This document shows positions 1 to 7,126 of a DNA stretch of 48,797 nucleotides, in pieces; position 1 is the stretch's first letter, and the number at the start of each line of letters is the position of its first letter. The stretch lies in contig UROO01000003.1 of assembly GCA_900549555.1 (NCBI GenBank), positions 1 to 48,797 of the forward strand, given 5' to 3'. The translations under genes were made by a program, and so were the position numbers. Origin of the DNA: an uncultured Collinsella sp. (GTDB lineage: Bacteria > Actinomycetota > Coriobacteriia > Coriobacteriales > Coriobacteriaceae). The notes beneath the pieces were generated by a model. It was not told the origin of the DNA and searched no databases. It saw only the letters and a program-made list of their open reading frames with translations.

Positions 1-11
1 GATAGGAGTCC

Positions 12-45
12 GTCTCGTGGGCTCGGAGATGTGTATAAGAGACAG
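12..45 (+). other. Residual Nextera/Tn5 sequencing adapter
   Basis: These 34 bases match the Illumina Nextera read-2 transposase adapter; the last 19 bases, AGATGTGTATAAGAGACAG, are the Tn5 mosaic end. This is library-preparation sequence, not genome. The 11 bases before it are probably also non-genomic. Genomic sequence starts at about position 46, so the first gene is cut by an assembly end rather than by biology. Confidence 0.97.
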
Positions 46-377
46 GCATTGCGCTGACACTCGCGAACCACCGGCGCCTCGTAACGTAAGCGCAGAGGCA
101 AGTCGGCAGCGCGCATGCGGGTCGAAACCAAGCGCACGATCGGCAGCGTGTTGTCGGGACGGACCACCAGCAGGCGGCCATCATCGTCAAAGAGCTTAAA
201 CGGCGTGTCCGCAATGCGGCCGCCCTCCTCGAGCGAACCCTTGTCCTCGAGCAACGGCGTTTCGACCGGCAGGTAATGATGCTCCCTAAAGCAGCCCTTC
301 ACCGTCAGCGCAATCTCCTCGCGCGCCTGAGCCTCCTCGGGCAATATGTCCCGGAATCCCCACGGTGTGGCCGTCAT
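46..377 (-). CDS. hisZ: ATP phosphoribosyltransferase regulatory subunit, 5' part only
   Basis: The N-terminal ~110 residues are present and the rest lies beyond the contig end. HisZ is a catalytically inactive paralogue of histidyl-tRNA synthetase that partners the short form of HisG in the first step of histidine synthesis. Visible hallmarks are the N-terminal GFRDILPEEA motif and the class II synthetase-like stretch FKLFDDDGRLLVVRPDNT followed by LPIVRLVSTRMR. HisS usually has a different first motif and lacks the LFDDDGRLL-RPDNT arrangement, so HisZ fits better, although a HisS-like protein cannot be fully excluded from a third of the gene. The ATG at 377 has a GAGGAGG ribosome site about 10 bases upstream. 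No hisG is visible because the gene runs off the left edge. Confidence 0.82.
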
Positions 378-413
378 CTGGTGAGCCTCCTCATGCTGCG
401 TTTCATATAGAGC

Positions 414-443
414 AGAAGACCGGCATAGCTCCGCCGGTCTTCT
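414..443 (-). promoter_or_regulatory. Hairpin in the hisZ leader
   Basis: An 11-bp perfect stem (414-424 with 433-443, AGAAGACCGGC/GCCGGTCTTCT) with an 8-base loop sits about 35 bases upstream of the hisZ start. A -10-like TATGCT lies just upstream of it on the minus strand, near 450-455. It could stabilise the 5' end of the mRNA or act as an attenuator. No U-run follows, so it is not a clear terminator. Confidence 0.5.
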
Positions 444-554
444 GGGTACTTTAGCATACTAGAGTGTTTGCGGGGAAAATCGTCCCCCTCGGCTCACAGC
501 GTATTCATTTGGAAACATAGGGCAAGCGGTTAACAGCAGTCTCTTGTCACAACG

Positions 555-589
555 CAAAAAGGGCGCCCGCGCAATTGCGGACGCCCTTG
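555..589 (-). terminator. Intrinsic terminator after the first SIS gene
   Basis: On the minus strand a G+C-rich stem (AAGGGCGTCCGC with GCGGGCGCCCTT, one G-U pair) is followed by a run of five T (556-560). It lies about 50 bases past the stop codon at 640. Confidence 0.8.
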
Positions 590-639
590 TGCAGGGTTGA
601 GATATCAACCAACCAAGATATCGGACCCGTGACCAGCTC

Positions 640-1701
640 TTAGTAGTCGAACTGGTGGTAGTAGCGGCGGTACTTGAGGTTGTGCTTGGTGACCAGCTCG
701 TAGTTGCGCGCGAGGCGGTCGGTGGTCAGCACGGACAGGATCCAGGGCGACACGATGACGCGGAAGTCGTCGTCCAGGCCCGGGATCGCGTACTCGGCGG
801 TGTCGATGATGACGTAGTCCTCGTCGCCGGTCACGCCGCTGGTGAGGAAGGCGCGGACGCGCTCGTCGAGGGCGCGGCACTCGTCCTCGCCCATGAACAG
901 GAACACCGGGACGCCGGGCTCGAGCAGCTCGAGCGTGCCGTGGAAGAAGTCGTGCGAGGTGATGTGGCGGGTGCGCTTCCACTGCATCTCCTCGAGCAGG
1001 CACATGGAGTACAGGATGGTCTCGCCCCACAGCGCGCCCGAGCCGATGAACATGGTGTAGTCGGCCAGCGCGTACTTCCTGGCGAGCTCCTCGGCGCGCG
1101 GCTCGAAGCGCTTGCGGATGTCGAGCATGTCCTTCCAGACGTCCTTCGTCTGCTCGATGAACAGGTCGAACTTGGGGAAGCAGCCGCGGCGGTTGAGCAG
1201 GCGCAGGCCGAAGCAGTCGGCGAGGTAGTAGCCCTTCTCGCAGCCGCCGGCGCCGTGGTCGGAGGCCATCATGACGCAGTTCTCGGCGCCCACGGCCTGC
1301 CCGATCTTGCCCTCGGGGTTGGTCATGGCGAAGACGCGCACGCCCATCTCCCTCATCTTGCCGACGGCCTCGAGCACCTCGGGGGTGGTGCCGGACTCGG
1401 AGGCGGTCAGCACGACGGACTTGTCGGTCATGCGCTTGTGGCCCATGACGTTCCACTCGGCGGCGTGGATCAGGTAGACCTCGAGGTCGCGGTCGCCGAA
1501 CTTGTTCATGAGGTACTCGAGCTGCATGAACTCGTCCCAGGTGCCGCCGACGCCCATCAGGAAGACGGCGTCGTAGCCCTCCTCGTGCACGCGGTCGGCC
1601 AGGGCGGTCATCCGCTTGCCGGCCTCGTAGACGTTCCTGCCGTCCTCGAGGTAGCCCTCCTGGTCGAAGTGCATGATCTCGATCTTCTCGGTCTCCTTCA
1701 T
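640..1701 (-). CDS. SIS-domain sugar-amine-phosphate deglycase, FrlB/GfrF-like (copy 1)
   Basis: A 353-residue protein with two SIS (sugar isomerase) folds, residues ~20-170 and ~200-340. The phosphosugar-binding signatures are GVGGTWDEF (50-58), SESGTTPE (101-108) and FIGSGALWGE (218-227). The segment FFHGTLELLEPGVPVFLF (from 252) and the C-terminal RRYYHQFDY closely resemble fructoselysine-6-phosphate deglycase (E. coli FrlB). That family splits a phosphorylated Amadori compound into glucose-6-phosphate and an amine. The adjoining FrlC-like epimerase and mannose-class PTS support this, as in the Salmonella gfr system; the actual substrate is inferred. The ATG at 1701 follows GGGAGGA. The coding sequence is identical to 5790-6851 from start to stop codon, while both flanks differ. 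Third codon positions are almost all G or C, more extreme than in the neighbours. Confidence 0.8.
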   Translation of the reverse strand: MKETEKIEIMHFDQEGYLEDGRNVYEAGKRMTALADRVHEEGYDAVFLMGVGGTWDEFMQLEYLMNKFGDRDLEVYLIHAAEWNVMGHKRMTDKSVVLTASESGTTPEVLEAVGKMREMGVRVFAMTNPEGKIGQAVGAENCVMMASDHGAGGCEKGYYLADCFGLRLLNRRGCFPKFDLFIEQTKDVWKDMLDIRKRFEPRAEELARKYALADYTMFIGSGALWGETILYSMCLLEEMQWKRTRHITSHDFFHGTLELLEPGVPVFLFMGEDECRALDERVRAFLTSGVTGDEDYVIIDTAEYAIPGLDDDFRVIVSPWILSVLTTDRLARNYELVTKHNLKYRRYYHQFDY

Positions 1702-1752
1702 GTGTGTCCTCCCATCACATGTGCGCAATTCTATACATCGCGCTTCTTGCTG

Positions 1753-1825
1753 ATACCAATTATAGCCATACGATTTCTTGTTATTTAATACCAATCCAAA
1801 CTCACGAAGATTTGCGGCGAACGGT
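1753..1825 (-). promoter_or_regulatory. Promoter of SIS copy 1 with paired ATACCAAT boxes and a CGGT-type motif
   Basis: On the plus strand the boxes read ATACCAAT at 1753-1760 and 1788-1795, 35 bp apart. On the minus strand the first box overlaps a TATAAT -10 element (TATAATTGGTAT). A further motif CGGCGAACGGT lies at 1815-1825, upstream of the boxes. The same arrangement recurs at 4655-4727 and 6971-7046. Probable operators for one of the two neighbouring UTRA-GntR regulators; the binder is inferred. Confidence 0.6.
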
Positions 1826-1916
1826 CGGTTTCCTCGCCCGAGTGGTATTACAACGCCAATAGTTGTCTATTTCGAGCGCTACTGCCAATAGGCGCTCCAC
1901 AACTCGCCAGCTATAA

Positions 1917-1957
1917 AAGCGTTGCGCCAGACCCGCCCAAGCGTTTCCAGCGCAACC
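1917..1957 (-). terminator. Probable terminator after the epimerase gene
   Basis: A 7-bp stem (GTTGCGC/GCGCAAC, at 1921-1927 and 1950-1956) with a long loop is followed on the minus strand by CTTTTAT. It lies 12 bases past the stop of the epimerase gene. The long loop makes it a weaker call. Confidence 0.4.
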
Positions 1958-1968
1958 GCGCAGTTTAG

Positions 1969-2814
1969 TTATTCGGCTTCCATCTCCGCTGTCACACGGC
2001 GATACATCTCGATAACCTGAGTCGTCGCCTTGGACGGATCCTGATAGTAGCGGCCATCACACGTCTCGGCCGAGACATAGCCCGTATAGCCGTGGCGCAT
2101 GAGTGCCTCGAGGTCGGCACGCATATCGCGCTCGCCGTCGCCCCAGGCAAGATGCGTCGTGCCGCCGCCCACATCTACAAAGTGGGTGTGAACGATCTTG
2201 TCGCCCAAAACCTCAAAGTAGCCGTCGATCGTGTCGCCGGCAACTTCCATGGCGCCAAAGTCGATACAAGCCTTCAGATTGGGGCGATCGACCGCCTCGA
2301 GGATGCGCGCCACATCCTGTGCAGTGTTGACCAGCACGGACTCCGACGGCTGCAGCGCCTCGAGCGCGACGCGAATACCGCGCGTGTCGGCGTAGTCGCA
2401 CACCGAGCGCAGCATGGCAACGCTACGGGCCCAGGCGTCCTCAGCCGGCTCGTCCAGATAGGCCCAACCACTCGTCACCAGAATCTGCGGCGCGCCCAAT
2501 TCAACGGCTACGTCGATCACATTCTTAAAGTACGAGAGGATGCGTTTTTGGCCCGCCTCGCCGCGCACCGCGACGTTCCACGGCTTGGGGTTGTTCTGCT
2601 CGGGGCACACGCACACGATCTTGATGCCGTACCGGGCGGCAAGATCGCGAATCTTATCCACCGATTCGTGCTCATGGCAATCCACATACAGGTGCATCGA
2701 GCCGGTCCACAGCTCGATATTGCGATAGCCGGCCTCACCTGCAGCCTTAAAAAACGTCTCGATGCTGTAGTAACGATGGTTGATGTTCATGAGCGAAAGC
2801 TCGGGTACGACCAT
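1969..2814 (-). CDS. TIM-barrel sugar epimerase/isomerase, FrlC-like
   Basis: A 281-residue xylose-isomerase-like TIM barrel protein. The four metal-binding residues of the ketose 3-epimerase family can be placed at Glu152 (ALEALQ), Asp185 (ACIDFGAM), His211 (VHTHFVD) and Glu250 (VSAETCD). Segments such as GYFEVLGDKIVHTHFVD and the C-terminal ARHGYTGYVSAE-type stretch match the layout of fructoselysine 3-epimerase (FrlC), which converts psicoselysine to fructoselysine. With the deglycase and PTS this suggests use of epimeric Amadori compounds; a D-tagatose/D-psicose-type epimerase is the alternative. The ATG at 2814 follows the strong ribosome site GGGGAGGG. A terminator lies directly upstream, so expression may depend on read-through from the IIC-IID genes. 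Confidence 0.72.
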   Translation of the reverse strand: MVVPELSLMNINHRYYSIETFFKAAGEAGYRNIELWTGSMHLYVDCHEHESVDKIRDLAARYGIKIVCVCPEQNNPKPWNVAVRGEAGQKRILSYFKNVIDVAVELGAPQILVTSGWAYLDEPAEDAWARSVAMLRSVCDYADTRGIRVALEALQPSESVLVNTAQDVARILEAVDRPNLKACIDFGAMEVAGDTIDGYFEVLGDKIVHTHFVDVGGGTTHLAWGDGERDMRADLEALMRHGYTGYVSAETCDGRYYQDPSKATTQVIEMYRRVTAEMEAE

Positions 2815-2836
2815 AGCCCTCCCCTTTCGTACGGAG

Positions 2837-2879
2837 TTTTAAAAAACAGGGGGCCGCCGCAGATGCGACAAGCCCCCCA
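2837..2879 (-). terminator. Intrinsic terminator between IID and epimerase
   Basis: On the minus strand a stem built from GGGGG...CCCCC plus an inner GTCGC/GCGGC stem is followed by six T (2841-2846). It sits between the IID stop (2927) and the epimerase ribosome site, so it may partly separate transport from epimerase expression. Confidence 0.7.
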
Positions 2880-2926
2880 AAGATCGACGCAACCGTTAGA
2901 CGCGATGGAAGCGCGATTCGAACATA

Positions 2927-3751
2927 TTAGGCAAGCACGCCAAAGTAAGCGCCGATGATGCCCACGACCATGGTGCAGAGGATCAGGACCATCGGGTTGA
3001 TCTTCTTGGAGAGCAGCCAGTAGTAGAGCCAGAAGGCGGCCATACCGAGCATACCGGGCATGATGCCGTCCAGGATGTCCTGGAGAGTCTGGGCGGAGTC
3101 GCCCTGACCAATGGCGATGGGCAACGAAGCCCAGAACATGTCCTTGCTCATGGCGCCGACGACCATAACGCCGACAATGCCGACGCAGGCCATGATCTTT
3201 TGCATCAGGCCGGTCTTCTGAGCCTCGTCGAGGAAGCCAATGCCTAGCTCATAACCCTTGATAGCGCCAAAGATACGAATCAGGAACGCCGGGATGTTGT
3301 AGACGAGCAGGAAGGCGATGGGGCCAAAGACGTTGCCGGCCTGGCACAGGCTGATGCCCACGGCAGCGGCGACAACGCGCAGGGTGGACAGGAAGAAGGA
3401 GTCACCCAGGCCGGAAAGCGGACCCATGAGGGCGGCCTTGATGTCGTTGACGCTCTCGGGCTCAACCTCGCCACGAGCGACCTTTTCTTCCATGGCCATC
3501 GCGATGCCACCCACGAAGGGAGCGAGCTGCGGGGTGATGTTGAAGAATGCGCTGTGACGGTGCAAGGCCTCGGCGTAATCATCGGGACGGCCGGCATAGA
3601 TCTTCTTGAGCATGTTGGCGACCATCAGGCAGAAGGCAATGTTCATCTGCTTGTAGTAGGTCCAGGAGAATTCCATGCCCAGGGCGCCGGTGTTCACGGC
3701 GCTCTTAATGAGGTCGGAGCGAGTAATCTGGTTCTCGGAATTAGAAGTCAT
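2927..3751 (-). CDS. PTS mannose/fructose/sorbose-class IID membrane subunit
   Basis: A 274-residue IID component that forms the membrane channel together with IIC. It starts TSNSENQITRSDLIKSAV, the usual amphipathic IID entry, then shows the family stretch MEFSWTYYKQMNIAFCLMVANMLKKIY, the GPLSGLGDSFFLSTLRVVAAAVG loop, and several hydrophobic segments near the C-terminus. The ATG at 3751 is chosen because GGGG lies 9 bases upstream; an in-frame ATG at 3760 would sit directly against it. The gene overlaps the end of the IIC gene by 11 bases, which implies translational coupling. Substrate specificity cannot be read from the sequence; the neighbouring deglycases suggest an Amadori-type sugar. 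Confidence 0.9.
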   Translation of the reverse strand: MTSNSENQITRSDLIKSAVNTGALGMEFSWTYYKQMNIAFCLMVANMLKKIYAGRPDDYAEALHRHSAFFNITPQLAPFVGGIAMAMEEKVARGEVEPESVNDIKAALMGPLSGLGDSFFLSTLRVVAAAVGISLCQAGNVFGPIAFLLVYNIPAFLIRIFGAIKGYELGIGFLDEAQKTGLMQKIMACVGIVGVMVVGAMSKDMFWASLPIAIGQGDSAQTLQDILDGIMPGMLGMAAFWLYYWLLSKKINPMVLILCTMVVGIIGAYFGVLA

Positions 3752-4514
3752 CGTCCTCATCCCCTTCCACAGAAAGCTGGGACTGGGCGCCACCAAGGCC
3801 CAGCAGGTCGTACTTGTCGATGCCGATGATGATTGCGATCAGGGCGACGCCGAGGACGGGCACGTTGGCATAGGAGCACAGCAGGAAGCCCAGGAAGTAG
3901 AACGGCACGAGCTGCTTGGTAAGCACCAGACGGCCGAGCATGGCGAAGCCCATGGCAGGCAGGATGTTGGCTGCGACGCCAAAGCCATCGAGGACGAACG
4001 TCGGGATGAAGTCGAGCAGGCCCTGAACAGCGTCGGCACCCAGATAGAAGGAGACCGAGCACAGGATAAAGGCCAGGACGACAATCACGAGACCGATAAT
4101 CCAGTGCATAGCGTAGATACCCTTGAGGTTACCCTTGCTGGCAAAGACGTCGGCACGGTCGACCAGAAGGGGCATACCGGCGTTGACGACGTTCTTGATA
4201 GCCAGGCACAGAGTGGCGATGGGCATCGCGAGCGCGATAGCGGCCTCGGTGCTCTGACCCAGCTGAATAGCGAAGGCGCAGGCGAGCACACCGCCAATCG
4301 TCTCATCGGGCGGCACGTAAGCGCCGATGGAGATAGAACCCATGAAGAGCAGCTCGAGGCTCGCACCGATGGCGAGGCCGGACTGCAGGTCCCCGAGGAC
4401 TATGCCGACGAGCGGGCACAGAACGATCGGGCGGAACGCATAGAGCGTACCGAGCTGATAATCGAGCTTACCGAAGGCAGCGATAAGTCCGATGAGGATC
4501 GCTTGAACAAGCAT
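3741..4514 (-). CDS. PTS mannose/fructose/sorbose-class IIC membrane subunit
   Basis: A 257-residue, strongly hydrophobic protein of the mannose-class IIC family. The conserved opening LVQAILIGLIAAFGKLDYQLG, the segment FRPIVLCPLVGIVLGDLQSGLAIGASLELLFMG and the loop YVPPDETIGGVLACAFAI are typical of the family. It ends with an acidic tail (SVEGDEDDDF). The ATG at 4514 is the first gene of a second transcription unit, IIC-IID(-epimerase), with its own promoter at 4655-4727. Splitting IIA-IIB from IIC-IID by a promoter and hairpin is unusual, because these subunits are normally made from a single operon. Confidence 0.9.
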   Translation of the reverse strand: MLVQAILIGLIAAFGKLDYQLGTLYAFRPIVLCPLVGIVLGDLQSGLAIGASLELLFMGSISIGAYVPPDETIGGVLACAFAIQLGQSTEAAIALAMPIATLCLAIKNVVNAGMPLLVDRADVFASKGNLKGIYAMHWIIGLVIVVLAFILCSVSFYLGADAVQGLLDFIPTFVLDGFGVAANILPAMGFAMLGRLVLTKQLVPFYFLGFLLCSYANVPVLGVALIAIIIGIDKYDLLGLGGAQSQLSVEGDEDDDF

Positions 4515-4654
4515 TGTTCCTCCCTTTGATCCCTCTTGGATCCGCGCGGCGATTCCCGACTTGTCAGCGCGCCCTTTTCCATGCCGACAATCGCCCAGAC
4601 AGATCCAGCTTGTACCGGTGTGCTGTTAACACCTAAACCGGTGCAAATGATTTG

Positions 4655-4727
4655 ATACCAATTATATAGTCATGCGAAAACTATTTAATACCAATCGCTC
4701 AACGGGCGTGTACTCCCGGTGAACGGT
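4655..4727 (-). promoter_or_regulatory. Promoter of the IIC-IID unit with paired boxes
   Basis: Boxes ATACCAAT at 4655-4662 and 4688-4695 (plus strand, 33 bp apart). On the minus strand TATAATTGGTATCA places a consensus -10 hexamer against the downstream box. The CGGTGAACGGT motif is at 4717-4727, 22 bp upstream of the second box. The layout matches the promoter of SIS copy 1 almost base for base around the boxes, so the two units are probably co-regulated. Confidence 0.65.
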
Positions 4728-4774
4728 AGATGGGGGTAACGGGTAAAGCGTTTATCCGGTACGCCCACGAATAG

Positions 4775-4797
4775 GGGCGGCGCCGTGCGCGCCGCCC
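4775..4797 (-). terminator. Hairpin after the IIB gene
   Basis: A perfect 9-bp G+C stem (GGGCGGCGC/GCGCCGCCC, loop CGTGC) starts 12 bases past the IIB stop. No T-run follows on the minus strand, so it may be a pause or processing site rather than a full terminator. Confidence 0.45.
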
Positions 4798-4808
4798 GTG
4801 GTTCCCAA

Positions 4809-5291
4809 TTAGAGGGCGCTTAGGGCATCGACCTTGGGGTCGTCGGCCAGAGCGCGAATCTCGACCTCGACACCGCGGCCGACGAGCTCGCGAATGTCCT
4901 CTTCCTCGGCAGCAGTCACAAAGATCTGGCGGGAGATCTTACGGGCATCGGGACGCTGCTCGTCCTTGGACTTGGTGTTGCCCAGGTTGATGGAGGTGAT
5001 CTGCGGGCAGCCGTCGACAAGCTGCTTGGCCTCGGCGATGCTGGCGACGCAGATGATCATCTTGTACTTATCGGTAACACCGGAGTTGATGGCCTCGATG
5101 GCGTGCTCCATGTCCTTGATGACGAGCTTGACGTTGGCCGGCTTTCCCATCTTGAGCGTAGTCTTCCAGACGGGATCGTTGGCAACCTTGTCGCCAACGC
5201 AGAAGATGCAGTCGGAGCCCAAGCCCTGGACCCAAGAGACGGCCACCTGACCATGAAGCAGACGATGGTCGACGCGAAGCAGTTGAATCAT
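4809..5291 (-). CDS. PTS mannose/fructose/sorbose-class IIB subunit
   Basis: A 160-residue cytoplasmic IIB protein. It begins MIQLLRVDHRLLHGQVAVSW; the phosphorylated histidine of this class is His13 in the motif RLLHGQV. The rest has the expected alpha/beta pattern and usual length. It takes phosphate from IIA (next gene upstream) and passes it to the sugar during import through IIC-IID. The ATG at 5291 has a GGGGGT-type ribosome site. It is the last gene of the SIS copy 2-IIA-IIB unit, 57 bases after IIA. Confidence 0.92.
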   Translation of the reverse strand: MIQLLRVDHRLLHGQVAVSWVQGLGSDCIFCVGDKVANDPVWKTTLKMGKPANVKLVIKDMEHAIEAINSGVTDKYKMIICVASIAEAKQLVDGCPQITSINLGNTKSKDEQRPDARKISRQIFVTAAEEEDIRELVGRGVEVEIRALADDPKVDALSAL

Positions 5292-5348
5292 GATTGACCC
5301 CCAAAGGTCTCATGCCGGAAACCCGGCCCCATTAATAGCAGGCGGTGA

Positions 5349-5768
5349 CTAGAACTCTTCCTCGTCATCCGCATCGGTCAGCAGGTCGTTGACAAACTTG
5401 ACGCGCGTGTCGTCAGCCGCGAGGATCTCGCGGATAACCTGATCGGCGGGAGCCTCCTGGTCCGAAAAGAGCAGCTGGATCAGCAGCGGCAGATTCATGT
5501 TGGCAACCAGGTAGGTGTTGGGGCGCGTCTGGACGATCTTGGTGAACTCGTTGTTGACGCTGCCGCCAAACAGGTCGGTGCACACGATTACGTCGTCGGC
5601 GGGGTCGAAGGTCGCCAGGAGCTTGGCGGCCTCCTCGGCGACGTCGGTGCGGCCGTCGACAAACATCGACAGGTCGTGGACGTTATCGCGCGCGCCCGAG
5701 AGCAGCTCGGCGCTCTCTTTGATGCCGGTCGCAAAATGCGCGTGGCTGGCAAAGATGTATTGCCTCAT
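5349..5768 (-). CDS. PTS mannose/fructose/sorbose-class IIA subunit
   Basis: A 139-residue IIA protein. The active-site histidine is His9 in MRQYIFASHAHFATG; most relatives have SHG here, and this one has SHA. The segment DVIVCTDLFGGSVNNEF is the conserved Asp-Leu-x-Gly-Gly-Ser motif of the fold, and the C-terminus is acidic (DADDEEEF). The ATG at 5768 is preferred to an upstream TTG at 5783 because GGGGG lies 7-8 bases before it and the family starts at this methionine. It follows SIS copy 2 by 21 bases, so deglycase and phosphorylation subunits are co-transcribed. Confidence 0.9.
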   Translation of the reverse strand: MRQYIFASHAHFATGIKESAELLSGARDNVHDLSMFVDGRTDVAEEAAKLLATFDPADDVIVCTDLFGGSVNNEFTKIVQTRPNTYLVANMNLPLLIQLLFSDQEAPADQVIREILAADDTRVKFVNDLLTDADDEEEF

Positions 5769-5789
5769 TGCGGTTTCCCCCAAATGAAA

Positions 5790-6851
5790 TTAGTAGTCGA
5801 ACTGGTGGTAGTAGCGGCGGTACTTGAGGTTGTGCTTGGTGACCAGCTCGTAGTTGCGCGCGAGGCGGTCGGTGGTCAGCACGGACAGGATCCAGGGCGA
5901 CACGATGACGCGGAAGTCGTCGTCCAGGCCCGGGATCGCGTACTCGGCGGTGTCGATGATGACGTAGTCCTCGTCGCCGGTCACGCCGCTGGTGAGGAAG
6001 GCGCGGACGCGCTCGTCGAGGGCGCGGCACTCGTCCTCGCCCATGAACAGGAACACCGGGACGCCGGGCTCGAGCAGCTCGAGCGTGCCGTGGAAGAAGT
6101 CGTGCGAGGTGATGTGGCGGGTGCGCTTCCACTGCATCTCCTCGAGCAGGCACATGGAGTACAGGATGGTCTCGCCCCACAGCGCGCCCGAGCCGATGAA
6201 CATGGTGTAGTCGGCCAGCGCGTACTTCCTGGCGAGCTCCTCGGCGCGCGGCTCGAAGCGCTTGCGGATGTCGAGCATGTCCTTCCAGACGTCCTTCGTC
6301 TGCTCGATGAACAGGTCGAACTTGGGGAAGCAGCCGCGGCGGTTGAGCAGGCGCAGGCCGAAGCAGTCGGCGAGGTAGTAGCCCTTCTCGCAGCCGCCGG
6401 CGCCGTGGTCGGAGGCCATCATGACGCAGTTCTCGGCGCCCACGGCCTGCCCGATCTTGCCCTCGGGGTTGGTCATGGCGAAGACGCGCACGCCCATCTC
6501 CCTCATCTTGCCGACGGCCTCGAGCACCTCGGGGGTGGTGCCGGACTCGGAGGCGGTCAGCACGACGGACTTGTCGGTCATGCGCTTGTGGCCCATGACG
6601 TTCCACTCGGCGGCGTGGATCAGGTAGACCTCGAGGTCGCGGTCGCCGAACTTGTTCATGAGGTACTCGAGCTGCATGAACTCGTCCCAGGTGCCGCCGA
6701 CGCCCATCAGGAAGACGGCGTCGTAGCCCTCCTCGTGCACGCGGTCGGCCAGGGCGGTCATCCGCTTGCCGGCCTCGTAGACGTTCCTGCCGTCCTCGAG
6801 GTAGCCCTCCTGGTCGAAGTGCATGATCTCGATCTTCTCGGTCTCCTTCAT
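5790..6851 (-). CDS. SIS-domain sugar-amine-phosphate deglycase, FrlB/GfrF-like (copy 2)
   Basis: The same 353-residue protein as at 640-1701, identical over the whole 1,062-bp coding sequence, with identity ending at the last base of the stop codon and the first base of the start codon. Here the gene leads the unit SIS-IIA-IIB, which has its own promoter at 6971-7046 and ribosome site AGGAGCGGG. The product would release glucose-6-phosphate (or a related sugar phosphate) and an amine from a PTS-phosphorylated Amadori compound. Two promoters driving an identical enzyme may simply raise dosage, or let the enzyme be made under two conditions. Confidence 0.8.
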   Translation of the reverse strand: MKETEKIEIMHFDQEGYLEDGRNVYEAGKRMTALADRVHEEGYDAVFLMGVGGTWDEFMQLEYLMNKFGDRDLEVYLIHAAEWNVMGHKRMTDKSVVLTASESGTTPEVLEAVGKMREMGVRVFAMTNPEGKIGQAVGAENCVMMASDHGAGGCEKGYYLADCFGLRLLNRRGCFPKFDLFIEQTKDVWKDMLDIRKRFEPRAEELARKYALADYTMFIGSGALWGETILYSMCLLEEMQWKRTRHITSHDFFHGTLELLEPGVPVFLFMGEDECRALDERVRAFLTSGVTGDEDYVIIDTAEYAIPGLDDDFRVIVSPWILSVLTTDRLARNYELVTKHNLKYRRYYHQFDY

Positions 6852-6970
6852 TCCCGCTCCTTTCACGAGCAGTTTGAATTGTCGCACGGAATGAACGGGC
6901 TTGCCGCTCCGTCGCACCGCTTAACCTTGTGGACATCTTGGCCCCAAGCTCAACAATTCAAAGGTTCTTA

Positions 6971-7046
6971 ATACCAGTGAACGATTACAGGTTAGCCGTT
7001 TTTAATACCGATTTTTTGATTTCATCCTCCCATCTCGGTAGACGGT
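6971..7046 (-). promoter_or_regulatory. Promoter of the SIS copy 2-IIA-IIB unit
   Basis: Degenerate boxes ATACCAGT (6971-6978) and ATACCGAT (7005-7012), 34 bp apart, and the motif CGGTAGACGGT at 7036-7046. This is the third occurrence of the box pair plus CGGT-type motif in this locus. The boxes here deviate from ATACCAAT, so regulation may be looser than at the other two promoters. Confidence 0.55.
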
Positions 7047-7084
7047 CAGTTTTTGCCGCTCATCGGTCATGCGACACATGTCCG

Positions 7085-7120
7085 TAAAAAATGAGCACCC
7101 CGCCGTGCGCAGGGACGCTC
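7085..7120 (-). terminator. Terminator after the GntR pair
   Basis: On the minus strand GAGCGTCCC pairs with GGGGTGCTC (two G-U pairs) and is followed by ATTTTTT (7086-7091). It lies 7 bases past the stop of the regulator gene. Confidence 0.75.
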
Positions 7121-7126
7121 TAGACG

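Noticed and set aside
655..1788. Long open frame on the plus strand opposite SIS copy 1 (and its twin opposite copy 2)
   Set aside because: Extreme third-position G+C keeps the opposite strand free of stops; the minus-strand protein has clear SIS motifs and a ribosome site, the plus-strand frame has neither.
640..6851. Duplication flanked as a composite transposon
   Set aside because: No transposase, terminal inverted repeats or target-site duplications are seen at either copy; the repeated unit is simply the coding sequence.
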